Shown one piece after another: positions 43,861-52,833 of a stretch of DNA of 64,000 nucleotides; the first letter of the stretch is position 1; every line of letters starts with the position of its first letter. The notes below the pieces were generated by a model. It saw nothing but the letters and a program-made list of their open reading frames with translations, had not been told where the DNA came from and made no database searches. The DNA is from JACRCT01 sp049841135 (GTDB lineage Bacteria > Myxococcota > Myxococcia > Myxococcales > UBA5297), in NCBI GenBank assembly GCA_049841135.1, contig JASGHK010000004.1, positions 2,170,001 to 2,234,000 on the forward strand. Direction: 5' to 3'. A program made the translations under genes and the position numbers.

Positions 43861-44913
43861 GTGCAGCCAAGAAGGCCCGCGCCCGCCACGCCACACCTCC
43901 TCGCCCTCGCTGCGTTGGCGCTGGTCCTCGCGCCGGGCTGCCCGCATGCGCAGCCCTGTGACACCGCGGCGGACTGCGACGACGGCAACGCCGACACCAC
44001 CGACTCCTGCGGCGAGGAGGGCGTCTGCGCGCACGCGCCGCTCTGCTCCGGAGAGGAGTGCAAGAGGAACCCGTGCTCCACCGCCTACGTGGCGGAGGGC
44101 GGCTTGAAGGTGGCCGTGCTCGACGTGGGCCAGGGCGACGCCATCGCCATCGTGGCTCCCAGCGGCTGCGCCGCGGTCGTCGACGGCGGTCCGACCTTCA
44201 GCGGCGCGACCATCCGCAGCTGGCTGCGCACCCAGGGCGTGACCAGCGTCGACTTCGCGGTGGCCTCGCACTACCACGCCGACCACCTGGGCGGCCTGGA
44301 CGAGCTCGAGGAGGGCAGCGATCCCCTGCCGGTGGCGATGGCCTACGACCGCGGCCGCGCGAGCCTGCCCTCGGACTCGTCGTCTTACGACCAGTACGCA
44401 GCGACCTTCGAGGGGCGCCGCCGGCAGGTCGCGGTCGGGGACAGCTGGAACCTGTGCGAGGAGGTCTGCTTCCAGGTGCTGGCCGCCAACGCCAACGGCG
44501 AGAGCACCACGGACGAGAACGCCCGCTCGGTGGTGCTCAGGCTGCGCTACGGCGCCTTCACGATGCTCCTGGGCGGCGACCTCACTTCGTCGATGGAGTC
44601 GTCGATCGGCTCACGCGCGGGCAAGGTCGACGTCTACAAGGTCCACCACCACGGATCTGCCACGTCCTCGACCAATGGATTCCTCTCCGATATCCGGCCG
44701 ACGACTTCGCTCATCTCGGTCGGGTTCGACAACTCCTTCGGCCATCCTGCGACCTCAACGATGAATCGCCTGGCCGACGTGGACTCGGCGGTGTGGCGGA
44801 CGGAGGACTCCACCAAGTCGCTGGGGAACATCGTGATCGCAGTCGACAGCGCGACGACCTTCACCGTGTCCCAGGGGACCGGCAAGGCGGAGTACACGGT
44901 CAAGGGCCGGTAG
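43861..44913 (+). CDS. ComEC-like metallo-beta-lactamase-fold lipoprotein
   Basis: 350 aa, GTG start at 43861. A signal peptide with lipobox (VLAPGCPH) is followed by a Cys-rich, Asp-rich spacer (CDTAADCDDGNADTTDSC). The hydrolase domain begins LKVAVLDVGQGDAIAIVAPS and has the metal motif SHYHADHLGG (about 137), LLGGDLTS and VHHHGSATSS, the arrangement of the ComEC C-terminal domain. Likely an exported nuclease or phosphodiesterase, perhaps acting on extracellular DNA. Confidence 0.88.
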   Translation: MQPRRPAPATPHLLALAALALVLAPGCPHAQPCDTAADCDDGNADTTDSCGEEGVCAHAPLCSGEECKRNPCSTAYVAEGGLKVAVLDVGQGDAIAIVAPSGCAAVVDGGPTFSGATIRSWLRTQGVTSVDFAVASHYHADHLGGLDELEEGSDPLPVAMAYDRGRASLPSDSSSYDQYAATFEGRRRQVAVGDSWNLCEEVCFQVLAANANGESTTDENARSVVLRLRYGAFTMLLGGDLTSSMESSIGSRAGKVDVYKVHHHGSATSSTNGFLSDIRPTTSLISVGFDNSFGHPATSTMNRLADVDSAVWRTEDSTKSLGNIVIAVDSATTFTVSQGTGKAEYTVKGR

Positions 44914-45009
44914 CTGCCACCGAGTCTTGGATGCCTGGTTCGGGGAGCCTCTTGCTGGTTGCCGCGCCGCCAGCAGCAGCGCGAAAATCGCAGGCCACGG
45001 GAGGCGTGA

Positions 45010-45381
45010 ATGCAACCGCAAGTGCTGGTCGTCGTCGTGGTCGCGCTGGTGCTGGCGTGTTCGCACGCACCCAAGGTGGACGAGGCGGACGGGTCCTACC
45101 GCGAGAGGTACCGGGCTTCGCAAGCGAACTGCGAAGACAAGCCGAAGATCTCTAGGGAAGAGCGCTTCCCGCTGGTGCAACAGAAGATGCACCAGATCAT
45201 GGGCATGCCGGAGTCCGAAGCCACCTCGAAGCTGTTCGACTGCGAGATGCTCAAGCCACGCGGCCGGGTGGTCAAGTACCAGTGCCACCTGGCGCTGTAC
45301 GAAGGATGTCGGCACCCGAACGCCAACATCCTGCTCATCTGCTCCGACGGCGTGGTCACCGACTGGAAGACGAACGAGTAG
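45010..45381 (+). CDS. Hypothetical lipoprotein
   Basis: 123 aa. The leader MQPQVLVVVVVALVLACSHA contains a lipobox. The mature region has Cys at about 42, 79, 92, 101 and 111 and a helical stretch (EERFPLVQQKMHQIMGMPES). Downstream of the hydrolase gene on the same strand. No family was recognised. Confidence 0.6.
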   Translation: MQPQVLVVVVVALVLACSHAPKVDEADGSYRERYRASQANCEDKPKISREERFPLVQQKMHQIMGMPESEATSKLFDCEMLKPRGRVVKYQCHLALYEGCRHPNANILLICSDGVVTDWKTNE

Positions 45382-45533
45382 CGGCGGCACTTGTCTGCGC
45401 CAGCGCCGAAGGCCAAGCCCATTGCCGTCGCCGTCGATGCAGACACAGCCACATGGAGCTGCCGGAGGGTACCCAGGCAGCGACAAGGGCGCAGCAAGGG
45501 CGGACGCCGGGGGGGCGAGCGCACCCAAGAACG

Positions 45534-45565
45534 AAGCCCGCGAATCCCTGCGGACTCGCGGGCTT
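45534..45565. terminator. Hairpin on host side of element C
   Basis: AAGCCCGCGA and TCGCGGGCTT form a perfect 10-bp stem with a 12-nt loop. It lies where the original terminator of tRNA-Pro should be if element C were removed. Confidence 0.55.
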
Positions 45566-45570
45566 CCGTG

Positions 45571-45591
45571 GTCGGGGCGACTGGATTTGAA
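45571..45591. repeat. attL-like repeat of element C
   Basis: 21 bp identical to 48897-48917, the 3' end of tRNA-Pro on the minus strand. Only the tRNA tail is present. Confidence 0.75.
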
Positions 45592-45820
45592 TGAGCCGGT
45601 CCTGGGCCGGTCGCGCTCGGTGCGTCAGAACCGCAAGGTGACCTTCCACAGCCTGCGGCACCTCTTCGCGGTGCGGTTGCTCACCCGTGGCATGCCGGTC
45701 ACCGCCGTGTCCGAGTTCGTCGGGCACTCGAACATCAACCTCGCCGTGAAGCACTACGGGTGGTTCTCGTCGGACGCCAAGGTGAAGTGGCAGGCGGTGA
45801 AGGTGCTGGACGTGGCGTGA
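45592..45820 (+). pseudogene. Tyrosine integrase, C-terminal fragment
   Basis: It encodes RKVTFHSLRHLFAVRLLTRG, then VGHSNINLAVKHYGWFSS: the H-x2-R, G-H and catalytic Tyr boxes of tyrosine recombinases in correct order. The N-terminal half, including the first catalytic Arg, is missing. The frame is open from the att repeat. No proper start. Confidence 0.75.
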
Positions 45821-45952
45821 GCGGCTCGCCCTCGCCTCGCCGCAGGCGAACCGCGCATTCGCAAGGCGTCGTGCAAGAACTCAGGCCGGAAAGAATCCGC
45901 GCCGACCCTTCCCGTCCCGCAGCACCCCTGGCTGTGCTTGGCTGTGCTACCT

Positions 45953-47554
45953 ATGCCCGCCATGCGGCCAGAGACCATCGCACTGCTGGACGAGCTGGCC
46001 AAAGCCGGCCCGCGGGTCTGGGAGGTCATCGAGAAGCTTCTCCCGGCGGCCGACTCGAGCCTCGTTGACGAGATTCGTCGGCGGAGGGCCGCTGGACTGC
46101 TTGACTACTCTGCGCGCCCATTCATATCGCTGCTCGGCGAGATGAAGCACCTGGCCGAGGCGGCGCTTGCCCTCCGAGACTTCCTGAGGATGCCGGAGCC
46201 GGACGATGTTGCAGCGGCCCTTCGCGCACTGGGACCGCGGCTCGGGCGCGCCGACGGCCCCATGCTCGTGCCGTTCCTTGCCCATCGCGACCGGGCCATT
46301 CGAGTCGCTGCAATTCCCGCCGCAGCGATGACGGGCGACGCCCAACTCGCCGACCACATCGTGAATTCGCTCGAGGCGGAAGACTCGGACGAACGGATGC
46401 AGGCGGCGATTGCCATCGGGCACTTGAGAGCAGTGCGGTTCGCGGACGCCATCGCTGCCCGACTGCCGACGGAGCGTGGCCGGGTTTTCTCGGCGTTTAC
46501 CGCAGCACTTGAGATGCTGGGCAGCCGCGAGGTCATCCCCATCCTGGTCGACAGCCTGCGCAAGGCGGACGCCGACCAGATTTGGGACGTCACGCATGCG
46601 CTCTGGGTGCTCGCAGGCGTGGACCCGGTGGTCGACGACGGTCGGAGGGAGCCAGGGGCGCAGGAGCGCCTGAGGCGAGAGTGGCTGCGCGCGTATGACG
46701 ATGGCCGGCTTGCGAGACCGCCTGCGCCGATGGTCGGCGACCTTCACGCCCTTGGTCGAGCCCTCGTCTCCTTCTCTGTGGAATTCGGCCTGGGGGCTTT
46801 GAGATTCGACTTCGACCCGCCGACGCCCGGAACTCCGTGGCCTCGCTGGGAGCGTTCTCTGTACGTCGGTGGCAGCCGGGTCTACGACGTCGGCTCGACC
46901 TGCGGGACGTGCGAGACCTTGCTCCGCCTGGTCGCGTGGCCGGGCGAAGACGTCGCGACCGTAGCCACGCAAATGGAAATCTCAGAGGCTCCGTTGACGC
47001 CGGGATGGGTCAAGGCATGGACCCCGCTGCTCCGACAACTCCGCAGCGGGCGCTACTTGGCGAGCTTGCTCTCCTTGCGCGTCGAGCGAGTCGACGAGCA
47101 GCGAGCCCGAGACTCGTGGTTCGTTGGGCGCGATAGGTTCCGCGGGGGCGAGGAGGTGGTCGAGGACGACGCCGTGGCATCACGATGGCCCGGCACCACG
47201 CACTATCAAGGCGCTCGGTTGGAGAACAACACGTATCCCATCGTGGTGCCGTCGCGGAATCTGGCAGACCTGGACGAGGCCCGGGTTTGCGACTTCCAGC
47301 GTCGCATTGAGCAGGGTGAGCGGCCGTGCGTGGTCGCCTTGGGCTGGGTGGACGAGCGGGAAATCCAGGGAGAGTGGCAGGAGCGCTTTCTGAACCTCGT
47401 CGTCCTCAATGGTCACCACCGGCTCGAGGCGTACTCTCGTACCGGGGTGCCTGCTCCTATCGCCGTCTTCGCTCGAGTCGCAGACAGTTGGGGGCCGCCG
47501 GAGACCCCTGACCAGTGGCTCCTCGAGACCTTTGGGGCGCTTGCTGGAACGTAG
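45953..47554 (+). CDS. HEAT-repeat protein with ParB-like C-terminus
   Basis: 533 aa from ATG 45953 (ATG 45962 is equally possible). The first half is helical with HEAT-like units (LVPFLAHRDRAIRVAAIPAA; DERMQAAIAIGHLRAVRFAD; VIPILVDSLRKADADQIWDV). A middle beta-rich region follows (YVGGSRVYDVGSTCGTCETL). The C-terminus contains LNLVVLNGHHRLEAYSRTGV, which resembles the GxHR box of ParB/sulfiredoxin-type nucleotide-binding domains. The combination was not recognised. It is the only intact gene of element C. Confidence 0.6.
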   Translation: MPAMRPETIALLDELAKAGPRVWEVIEKLLPAADSSLVDEIRRRRAAGLLDYSARPFISLLGEMKHLAEAALALRDFLRMPEPDDVAAALRALGPRLGRADGPMLVPFLAHRDRAIRVAAIPAAAMTGDAQLADHIVNSLEAEDSDERMQAAIAIGHLRAVRFADAIAARLPTERGRVFSAFTAALEMLGSREVIPILVDSLRKADADQIWDVTHALWVLAGVDPVVDDGRREPGAQERLRREWLRAYDDGRLARPPAPMVGDLHALGRALVSFSVEFGLGALRFDFDPPTPGTPWPRWERSLYVGGSRVYDVGSTCGTCETLLRLVAWPGEDVATVATQMEISEAPLTPGWVKAWTPLLRQLRSGRYLASLLSLRVERVDEQRARDSWFVGRDRFRGGEEVVEDDAVASRWPGTTHYQGARLENNTYPIVVPSRNLADLDEARVCDFQRRIEQGERPCVVALGWVDEREIQGEWQERFLNLVVLNGHHRLEAYSRTGVPAPIAVFARVADSWGPPETPDQWLLETFGALAGT

Positions 47555-47704
47555 TGCGCGCCAGCTCGTCACGGATAGGTTGAACTGATGGAAAGGCCGG
47601 TCTTCGCCAAGCGGCTCCACGAGGGCGCAATGGTCGCTCGCGACTTCGCTCGGCGATTCCAGACCTCCTGACATAGACCCCGCCGGATTTGTCCATTTTG
47701 GCGG

Positions 47705-48545
47705 CTACTGCGGCGGACGGACGGACCAGCGCATGACCAAGTTCGTGCCCGGGAAAGCCACGCGGCGGGCTGTCAGTTCGTCGCAGAGCGCTGCCACTTC
47801 TTTGGACCGGTGCGCCGAGCTCAGCGGCGCGAGCGTGACGACGAGTTCGTTCTTGCGGACCTCGATGTCGGCCGCCGAGTTGAGTGCGGTCTGGGTCAGT
47901 GTGCGGCCCTCGTCCTCGGCCCTGGCGTAGCACGGGGCAATCTGGCGCGCGAGATCGCTCTCGGCTTGGAACGCGACCATCTTGAAGAGGTTGGTGAGGT
48001 GCTTGCGCTCGGGAGCGAGCTTGACCACTTCCTCCTTCACCGTCCCGACGGGCACTCGCGCGGGGATGCTCGCTCGATTCCTCTCGAGGCGCATGACCAC
48101 TCCGAGCGCGGCAAGCACGGCATCGACGCGCTTGCGGTTGCGTTGGGTGAAGGACTGCAAATCCTGCATGTTCATCGTGGCCTCGATGCCGTGTTCGGCG
48201 CGCAGTCGGTCGAGTTCGGTCACGGCCTCCTTGAGTCGCAGGTCAATGGCCTTGCGCGCCGGGTTGGGGACCTCGCGGTCCGGGTCGTCCGGCTCCACGG
48301 AGTAGTCCACCAGCGCGTCGAGCGCGTACTCCTCGCGCAGGTATTTGAAGAAGTTCTCCTGTCGCCACCGCTCAAACATGTGGAAGGCGACCTCGATGGC
48401 CGAGAGGTCGCGGCGCGAGGTGAGCACCGGGGTCTGGTGGCCGCCGTGGGACAGGCGGACGACCTGGCGCAGCATGGGCCCGCCCTTGATGCGCACGTTT
48501 TGGTCCGAGAGCACGTACTCGACCTTCCGGCCGTTGATGACCGCG
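47705..48545 (-). pseudogene. Transposase-like protein, N-terminally truncated
   Basis: The recognisable part starts at about 48545 (VINGRKVEYVLSDQNVRIKG) and runs to 47705. It contains RDLSAIEVAFHMFERWRQEN, then FFKYLREEYALDALVDYSVE, a pattern of large putative transposases common in high-GC bacteria. The N-terminal catalytic half is absent: upstream in this frame the sequence is antisense to another gene. Probably a deletion relic. Confidence 0.6.
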
Positions 48546-48552
48546 CTCTGGC

Positions 48553-48896
48553 GTGCGCCTCGGCGACCTGCTGCGGTGGGTGACGCACGGCGCGCGCGGG
48601 GACGTGATGGACCTCTACACCTCGATCCCGTGGCAGGCGATCTGCGGCGAAGTCGGCAAGCTGCGCGTCGAGCTGATCGAGGGCAAGGTGCTGCCGCTGC
48701 GGAAGGCCGTGGCCGCGCCCGAGGGCGCTGGGCCCGACGATGAGCCCGACGGCCCCGGCGGAGGGGCGCGCGGGCCGGGCCCGGTCGCCCTGACCCAGGT
48801 CCCGCAAGTCCGCGACACCAGCGCGCTGACCGCCGCAGGAGCACAGCAGGAGCACAAAAGGGAAAGGGCCCGGAATTCCATCCGGGCCCTTCGCCA
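48553..48896 (+). pseudogene. Possible integrase C-terminal end running into tRNA-Pro
   Basis: The frame encodes LGDLLRWVTHGARGDVMDLY, then TSIPWQAICGEVGKLRVEL, which resembles the final helix region of some tyrosine recombinases, with Tyr in LYT. A Pro/Gly-rich tail leads across the 21-bp repeat (GRLDLN) into the tRNA. It lacks everything upstream. In a circular form this frame would join the fragment at 45592 in frame. Confidence 0.4.
48864..48891 (-). terminator. Terminator of tRNA-Pro
   Basis: AAGGGCCCGGA and TCCGGGCCCTT form an 11-bp stem; on the minus strand TTTCCCTTTTG follows. It lies 7 bp past the tRNA 3' end, inside element C, so the element seems to supply this terminator. Confidence 0.65.
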
Positions 48897-48917
48897 GTCG
48901 GGGCGACTGGATTTGAA
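48897..48917. repeat. attR-like repeat of element C
   Basis: 21-bp copy overlapping the 3' end of the intact tRNA-Pro; matches 45571-45591. Confidence 0.75.
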
Positions 48918-48971
48918 CCAGCGACCACCTGCGCCCAAGGCAGGTGCGCTACCAGGCTGCGCTACGCCCCG
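48898..48971 (-). tRNA. tRNA-Pro (anticodon UGG)
   Basis: 74 nt. Acceptor CGGGGCG pairs with CGCCCCG, discriminator A. D arm GCGC region, anticodon stem CCTGC/GCAGG with loop CTTGGGC (anticodon TGG), T loop TTCAAAT. CCA not encoded. Target of element C. Confidence 0.95.
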
Positions 48972-49020
48972 AAAAGACAGCGATTGCTTAGACGACCCAG
49001 CGTCACTTTGCAAGCTGGCT

Positions 49021-49650
49021 TCAACCCTGCGCGGCCAGCTTCTCCAGATGCGGTTTGATCGCCTGGAACGCCCGCGCCCGGTGGGAGATGCGGTTCTTCT
49101 CCTCGGGCGTCAGCTCCGCCAGCGTCTTGCCCTCTTCCGGCAGCTCGAAGAGCGGGTCGTAGCCAAACCCATGGCCGCCCTTCGCCTCGAAGCCGATGCG
49201 CCCGCGGCAGATGCCATGGACCACTACCGGCTCCTGCCCCGGCACGGCCAGGCAGATGGCGCAGCGGAACTCGGCGCCGCGCTTCTCGGTCGGCACGCTG
49301 GCGAGCTCCGCGAGCAGCTTCTTGTTGTTGGCCGCGTAGCGCGCGTGCGAATCGCCCAGCACCGCGCCCTCTTCGACGCCCGCGTACCGGGCGGAGTGCA
49401 CGCCAGGCGCGCCGCCCAGCGCATCCACGCACAGCCCCGTGTCGTCGGCGAGCGCCGGCAGCCCGGTCCGCTCGCAGTACGTCCTGGCCTTCTTGACCGC
49501 GTTGGCCTCGAAGGTCTCGCCGTCCTCGACGACCTCGACGGCCTCCACGTCCTTGAGCGAGACGACCTCGAGCGGCAGGCCGGCGACGAGCCCCTTCAGC
49601 TCCGCCAGCTTGCCCTTGTTGGTCGTCGCGAAGACGAGCTTCAGGCTCAC
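49021..49650 (-). CDS. rdgB: RdgB/HAM1 non-canonical purine NTP pyrophosphatase
   Basis: 209 aa, full length for the family. The start KLVFATTNKGKLAELKGLVA holds the substrate-binding loop; ALADDTGLCVDALGGAPGVH the catalytic Asp pair; GGHGFGYDPLFELPEEGKT and NRISHRARA the base-recognition boxes. It hydrolyses dITP and XTP to monophosphates, cleaning the nucleotide pool. Its ATG overlaps the rph stop by 4 nt, the common rph-rdgB pairing. Confidence 0.95.
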   Translation of the reverse strand: MSLKLVFATTNKGKLAELKGLVAGLPLEVVSLKDVEAVEVVEDGETFEANAVKKARTYCERTGLPALADDTGLCVDALGGAPGVHSARYAGVEEGAVLGDSHARYAANNKKLLAELASVPTEKRGAEFRCAICLAVPGQEPVVVHGICRGRIGFEAKGGHGFGYDPLFELPEEGKTLAELTPEEKNRISHRARAFQAIKPHLEKLAAQG

Positions 49651-50363
49651 GACAGCGCCTTCTTCTGGATCTCGCCGATCTTCTGGATCCCCTCGAGCGC
49701 CAGGTCGAGCAGGTCGTCGAGGGTCTTTCGCGGGAAGACCTTGCCCTCGGCGGTGCCCTGCACCTCGATCAACTCGCCGTTCCCCGTGGCGATGACGTTC
49801 ATGTCCACGTCGGCGTTGCTATCCTCGCCGTAGTCGAGGTCGAGCATCGGCACGCCGTTGATGACGCCGACGCTGACCGCCGCCACCGGGAACTTCATCG
49901 GGTCCTGCACGATGACGCCCTTGGCCCGCAGCTTCTGGCAGGCCAGCGCCATCGCCACGTACCCGCCGGTGATTGACGCGGTCCGCGTGCCGCCGTCCGC
50001 CTGCAGCACGTCGCAGTCCAGGGTGATGGTCCGCGGGCCCAACAGGCCCATGTCGATGGACGCCCGCAGCGCCCGGCCGATGATCCGCTGGATCTCCACG
50101 GTGCGGCCGGTCTGCTTGCCCTTGGCCGCCTCGCGGTTGGTGCGGGTGTGCGTCGAGCGCGGCAGCATGCCGTACTCTGCGGTCACCCAGCCCTTGCCCG
50201 TCCCCATCACGTGCGGCGGCACCTTCTCGTCGATGGACGCGGTGCACAGGACGCGCGTGTCGCCGAACTCGACCAGCACCGAGCCTTCGGCGTGCTTGGT
50301 GAAGCCGGCAGTCAGCTTGACGGGGCGAAGGTCTCTCGGGCCACGGCCACTGGAGCGGGGCAT
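49647..50363 (-). CDS. rph: Ribonuclease PH
   Basis: 238 aa. GFTKHAEGSVLVEFGDTRVL, then MLPRSTHTRTNREAAKGKQT and RTITLDCDVLQADGGTRTAS, are RNase PH signatures, with the phosphate-binding Arg and catalytic Asp region. A phosphorolytic 3'-5' exonuclease that trims tRNA precursors. First gene of the rph-rdgB operon. Confidence 0.96.
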   Translation of the reverse strand: MPRSSGRGPRDLRPVKLTAGFTKHAEGSVLVEFGDTRVLCTASIDEKVPPHVMGTGKGWVTAEYGMLPRSTHTRTNREAAKGKQTGRTVEIQRIIGRALRASIDMGLLGPRTITLDCDVLQADGGTRTASITGGYVAMALACQKLRAKGVIVQDPMKFPVAAVSVGVINGVPMLDLDYGEDSNADVDMNVIATGNGELIEVQGTAEGKVFPRKTLDDLLDLALEGIQKIGEIQKKALS

Positions 50364-50440
50364 TCGTCTCTCCTTGACGGGATGAAAGGTGGCGCACCCT
50401 ACCGGCGGCCTCGAGACGCGTCAACGCGCGGGAGCGCGGC

Positions 50441-51379
50441 TCACTGCGCCTTCGCCTCGATGGCCTTCTTGCCCTCGGCGGGCTTGACGCTCTTTGCCGC
50501 CGGCAAGGCCTTCAGGTGCTTGCCGTTCTCCTCGACGAACGCCCCGATGCCCTGCACGAGCGAGCTGGCGACGCGGCCCTGGTACTCCTTGTCCGACAGG
50601 CGCTTGCCCTCGTCGGGATGGGAGATGAAGCCCACCTCGACCAGGATGGCCGGCATCTGCGCGCCCATCAGCACGATGAACGGCGCCTGCTGCACGCCCC
50701 GGTCGGCCGCGCCCAGGTCCTCGATGAGCTGCTGGTGCACCGCATAGGCGAACGCGGAGGCATCGTGGTGGGCCTCGGTCTGCGCCAGGTCATCCAGGAT
50801 GTTGGCCAGGGGGTCGGTGGAGCGCTTGAGCCGCTTGGTCTCGCCGTTCTCCGCCGCGACCACGCGCTGCGCCTGCTCGTCGGTGGTCTCGGCGGACAGG
50901 AAGTAGGTCTCCACGCCATGGGTGATGGCGCGGGCCCGACCGAAGGGCATGGCATTGAGGTGGACGGAGACGAAGAGGTCGGCCTTGGCGTCGTTGGCCT
51001 TGGTCATCCGGTCCCAGAGATCCACGTCGACGTCCGCGGCGCGGGTGAGCAGGACCTTGGCGCCGGCCTTGGCGAGCTCGTCCTTGAGGCGCTTGACGAT
51101 GGCCAGGGCGACGTTCTTCTCCTTCTCGCCCTTGGCCCCGACGGCTCCGTCGAGCTTGCCGCCGTGGCCCGCGTCCAGGAACACGGTCAGCCCGTCGAGC
51201 TTGGGGAGCGCGGGAGCAGGAGTGGGAGCGGCAGCGCCGGAGCCCCCCACCGCGTCGGATGGCGATGGCGCGGCGGCCATGGGCACGGAACTCGACATGC
51301 TCCGTCCCGCATCCTGGGCTCGCGCAGCCAGAGGCACGAGCAGGACGACGAGGCACATCGAGCAGAGCGTGGCGCGCAT
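50441..51379 (-). CDS. N-acetylmuramoyl-L-alanine amidase (Amidase_3)
   Basis: 312 aa from ATG 51379, which starts a good signal peptide (LCSMCLVVLLVPLAARAQ). A Pro/Ala linker precedes the catalytic domain: TVFLDAGHGGKLDGAVGAKG (Zn His), DLFVSVHLNAMPFGRA (second His) and AILVEVGFISHPDEGKRLSD (Glu). It cleaves the stem peptide from cell-wall glycan in the periplasm, usually during division. The C-terminus is Lys/Ala-rich. Confidence 0.9.
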   Translation of the reverse strand: MRATLCSMCLVVLLVPLAARAQDAGRSMSSSVPMAAAPSPSDAVGGSGAAAPTPAPALPKLDGLTVFLDAGHGGKLDGAVGAKGEKEKNVALAIVKRLKDELAKAGAKVLLTRAADVDVDLWDRMTKANDAKADLFVSVHLNAMPFGRARAITHGVETYFLSAETTDEQAQRVVAAENGETKRLKRSTDPLANILDDLAQTEAHHDASAFAYAVHQQLIEDLGAADRGVQQAPFIVLMGAQMPAILVEVGFISHPDEGKRLSDKEYQGRVASSLVQGIGAFVEENGKHLKALPAAKSVKPAEGKKAIEAKAQ

Positions 51380-51447
51380 CGCCCACGACTCTAGCAAAGA
51401 CTCGCTCGGGCGAGAGATCCCGGCGCCGTGCTCGCCGGGCGAGCGCA

Positions 51448-52767
51448 TCAGCCCTGCTTGGGCGCCTCGGCCTGTTGGGCGACCTTAGGCTCGGCCGGCT
51501 TGCCCTCCACCAGCCGCGTGATGATGACCACCACGATGCCGATGGCGAGGATGATGCCCGCGAGCACGAGCGACTTCGGGTCCATCTTGTAGACGAGCAG
51601 CGACATCACCCCCAGCGCGACGAGCGGGATGGTCGCGCCGAGCGGCACCTTGAACTGCCGCACGGCGTCGGGCCGCCAGCGCCGGAAGATGATCAGCGCC
51701 AGGCAGGTGGGGAAGTACTGGGCGAAGAGGGTGACGATGGTCAGGTCCGCCAACTGCTTGAAGCTCTGGACCCACACCGCGCTGCCGGCGGCCAGGGTGA
51801 CGAGCGCGATGGCGGCGGTGGGGGTCCCGCGCACCTCGTGCGTCCGGGCGAAGACCCTGGGCAGGACGCCATCGCGCGCGAGCGAGGCGAACAGTTGCGG
51901 CCCCACGAGCGCGCTGCCGGAGCAGAAACCGATCATCGAGATGACGGCGGCGACGTGGACGGCGGCGGAGGCAGGGCCGTCGCCGAAGGCGCTGGCGGCG
52001 TCGGCGACCGGGGTGTCCATGCCCGGCGGGGTGGGCGAGACACCGATGACCACGAGCTGGATGAGGGCGTAGAGCACCACCGCGCCCACCAGCGAGCCGA
52101 CGATGGAGAGCGGGATGTTGCGCCGCGGGTTCTCCGACTCGCCGGCCACCACCGCCACGAATTCGAAGCCCGAGAGTGCGAACAGCGCCGAGAACATCCC
52201 CTCGACGAAGCCCGAGCGGTCGGGCATGCCCAGCGCGGTGATGTTGGCGCCGCGGATGAAGAAGACGCCTGCGAGCACGAAGACGACGAGCGCGCTCACC
52301 TTGACCACGGTGAGCACGTCGCTGGTGCGCGCGCCGGTCTTCACGCCGCGCCAGTTGGCTAGCCCCAGCAGCAGGATGAGCCCGGCGGCGATCGCCGAGG
52401 GCCCGTAGGTGGTCTGGCCCAGCCCAGCCCAGCGGGCAACCTCCTCACCCAGGCCGCGGGCGATGGCCGAGTAGCCCAGGATGCAGGAGACCGCGACCAG
52501 CCAGCCGACGCCGTAGCCCACCCCGTCACCGAAGGCTTCGCGGGCGTACAGGTAGGTGCCGCCCGAGCGCTCAAACATCCCGCCAACCTCGGCGTAGCAG
52601 AGCGCGACCAGCACGCAGAGGACGCCGGTGGCCACGAAGGCCAGCGGGGACAAGCTTTTCGCCCCCGACGCCACCCAGCCCGGCAGCAGGAAGATGCCGC
52701 TGCCGATGATGCCGTTGATGCCGATGGCGATGCAGTCGAAGAGCGTGAGGCGTCGGTTCGCAGCCAC
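51448..52767 (-). CDS. APC-family amino acid permease
   Basis: 439 aa with about twelve TM segments. TLFDCIAIGINGIIGSGIFL at the N-terminus is the APC substrate-binding TM1 loop (GxGIF); GSGIF and FALSGFEFVAVVAGESENPR (TM6 region) fit the family. It should import amino acids or polyamines by exchange or proton symport. Specificity unknown. The charged C-terminus is cytoplasmic. Confidence 0.9.
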   Translation of the reverse strand: MAANRRLTLFDCIAIGINGIIGSGIFLLPGWVASGAKSLSPLAFVATGVLCVLVALCYAEVGGMFERSGGTYLYAREAFGDGVGYGVGWLVAVSCILGYSAIARGLGEEVARWAGLGQTTYGPSAIAAGLILLLGLANWRGVKTGARTSDVLTVVKVSALVVFVLAGVFFIRGANITALGMPDRSGFVEGMFSALFALSGFEFVAVVAGESENPRRNIPLSIVGSLVGAVVLYALIQLVVIGVSPTPPGMDTPVADAASAFGDGPASAAVHVAAVISMIGFCSGSALVGPQLFASLARDGVLPRVFARTHEVRGTPTAAIALVTLAAGSAVWVQSFKQLADLTIVTLFAQYFPTCLALIIFRRWRPDAVRQFKVPLGATIPLVALGVMSLLVYKMDPKSLVLAGIILAIGIVVVIITRLVEGKPAEPKVAQQAEAPKQG

Positions 52768-52833
52768 CTGTCAGCTTCTCCTCTCGAGCCGCACGCCTCG
52801 ACGACAGTCGAGGGTCGCCGAGCGGTTGGACGC

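Larger units (their letters stand above)
45592..48896. mobile_element. Element C: decayed insertion at tRNA-Pro, 3.3 kb
   Basis: Lies between 21-bp repeats. Contents: a C-terminal piece of a tyrosine integrase, a HEAT/ParB-like protein, a truncated transposase-like gene, and another possible integrase end that runs into the tRNA. No complete mobility gene remains, so this is probably a deletion remnant. Confidence 0.65.
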
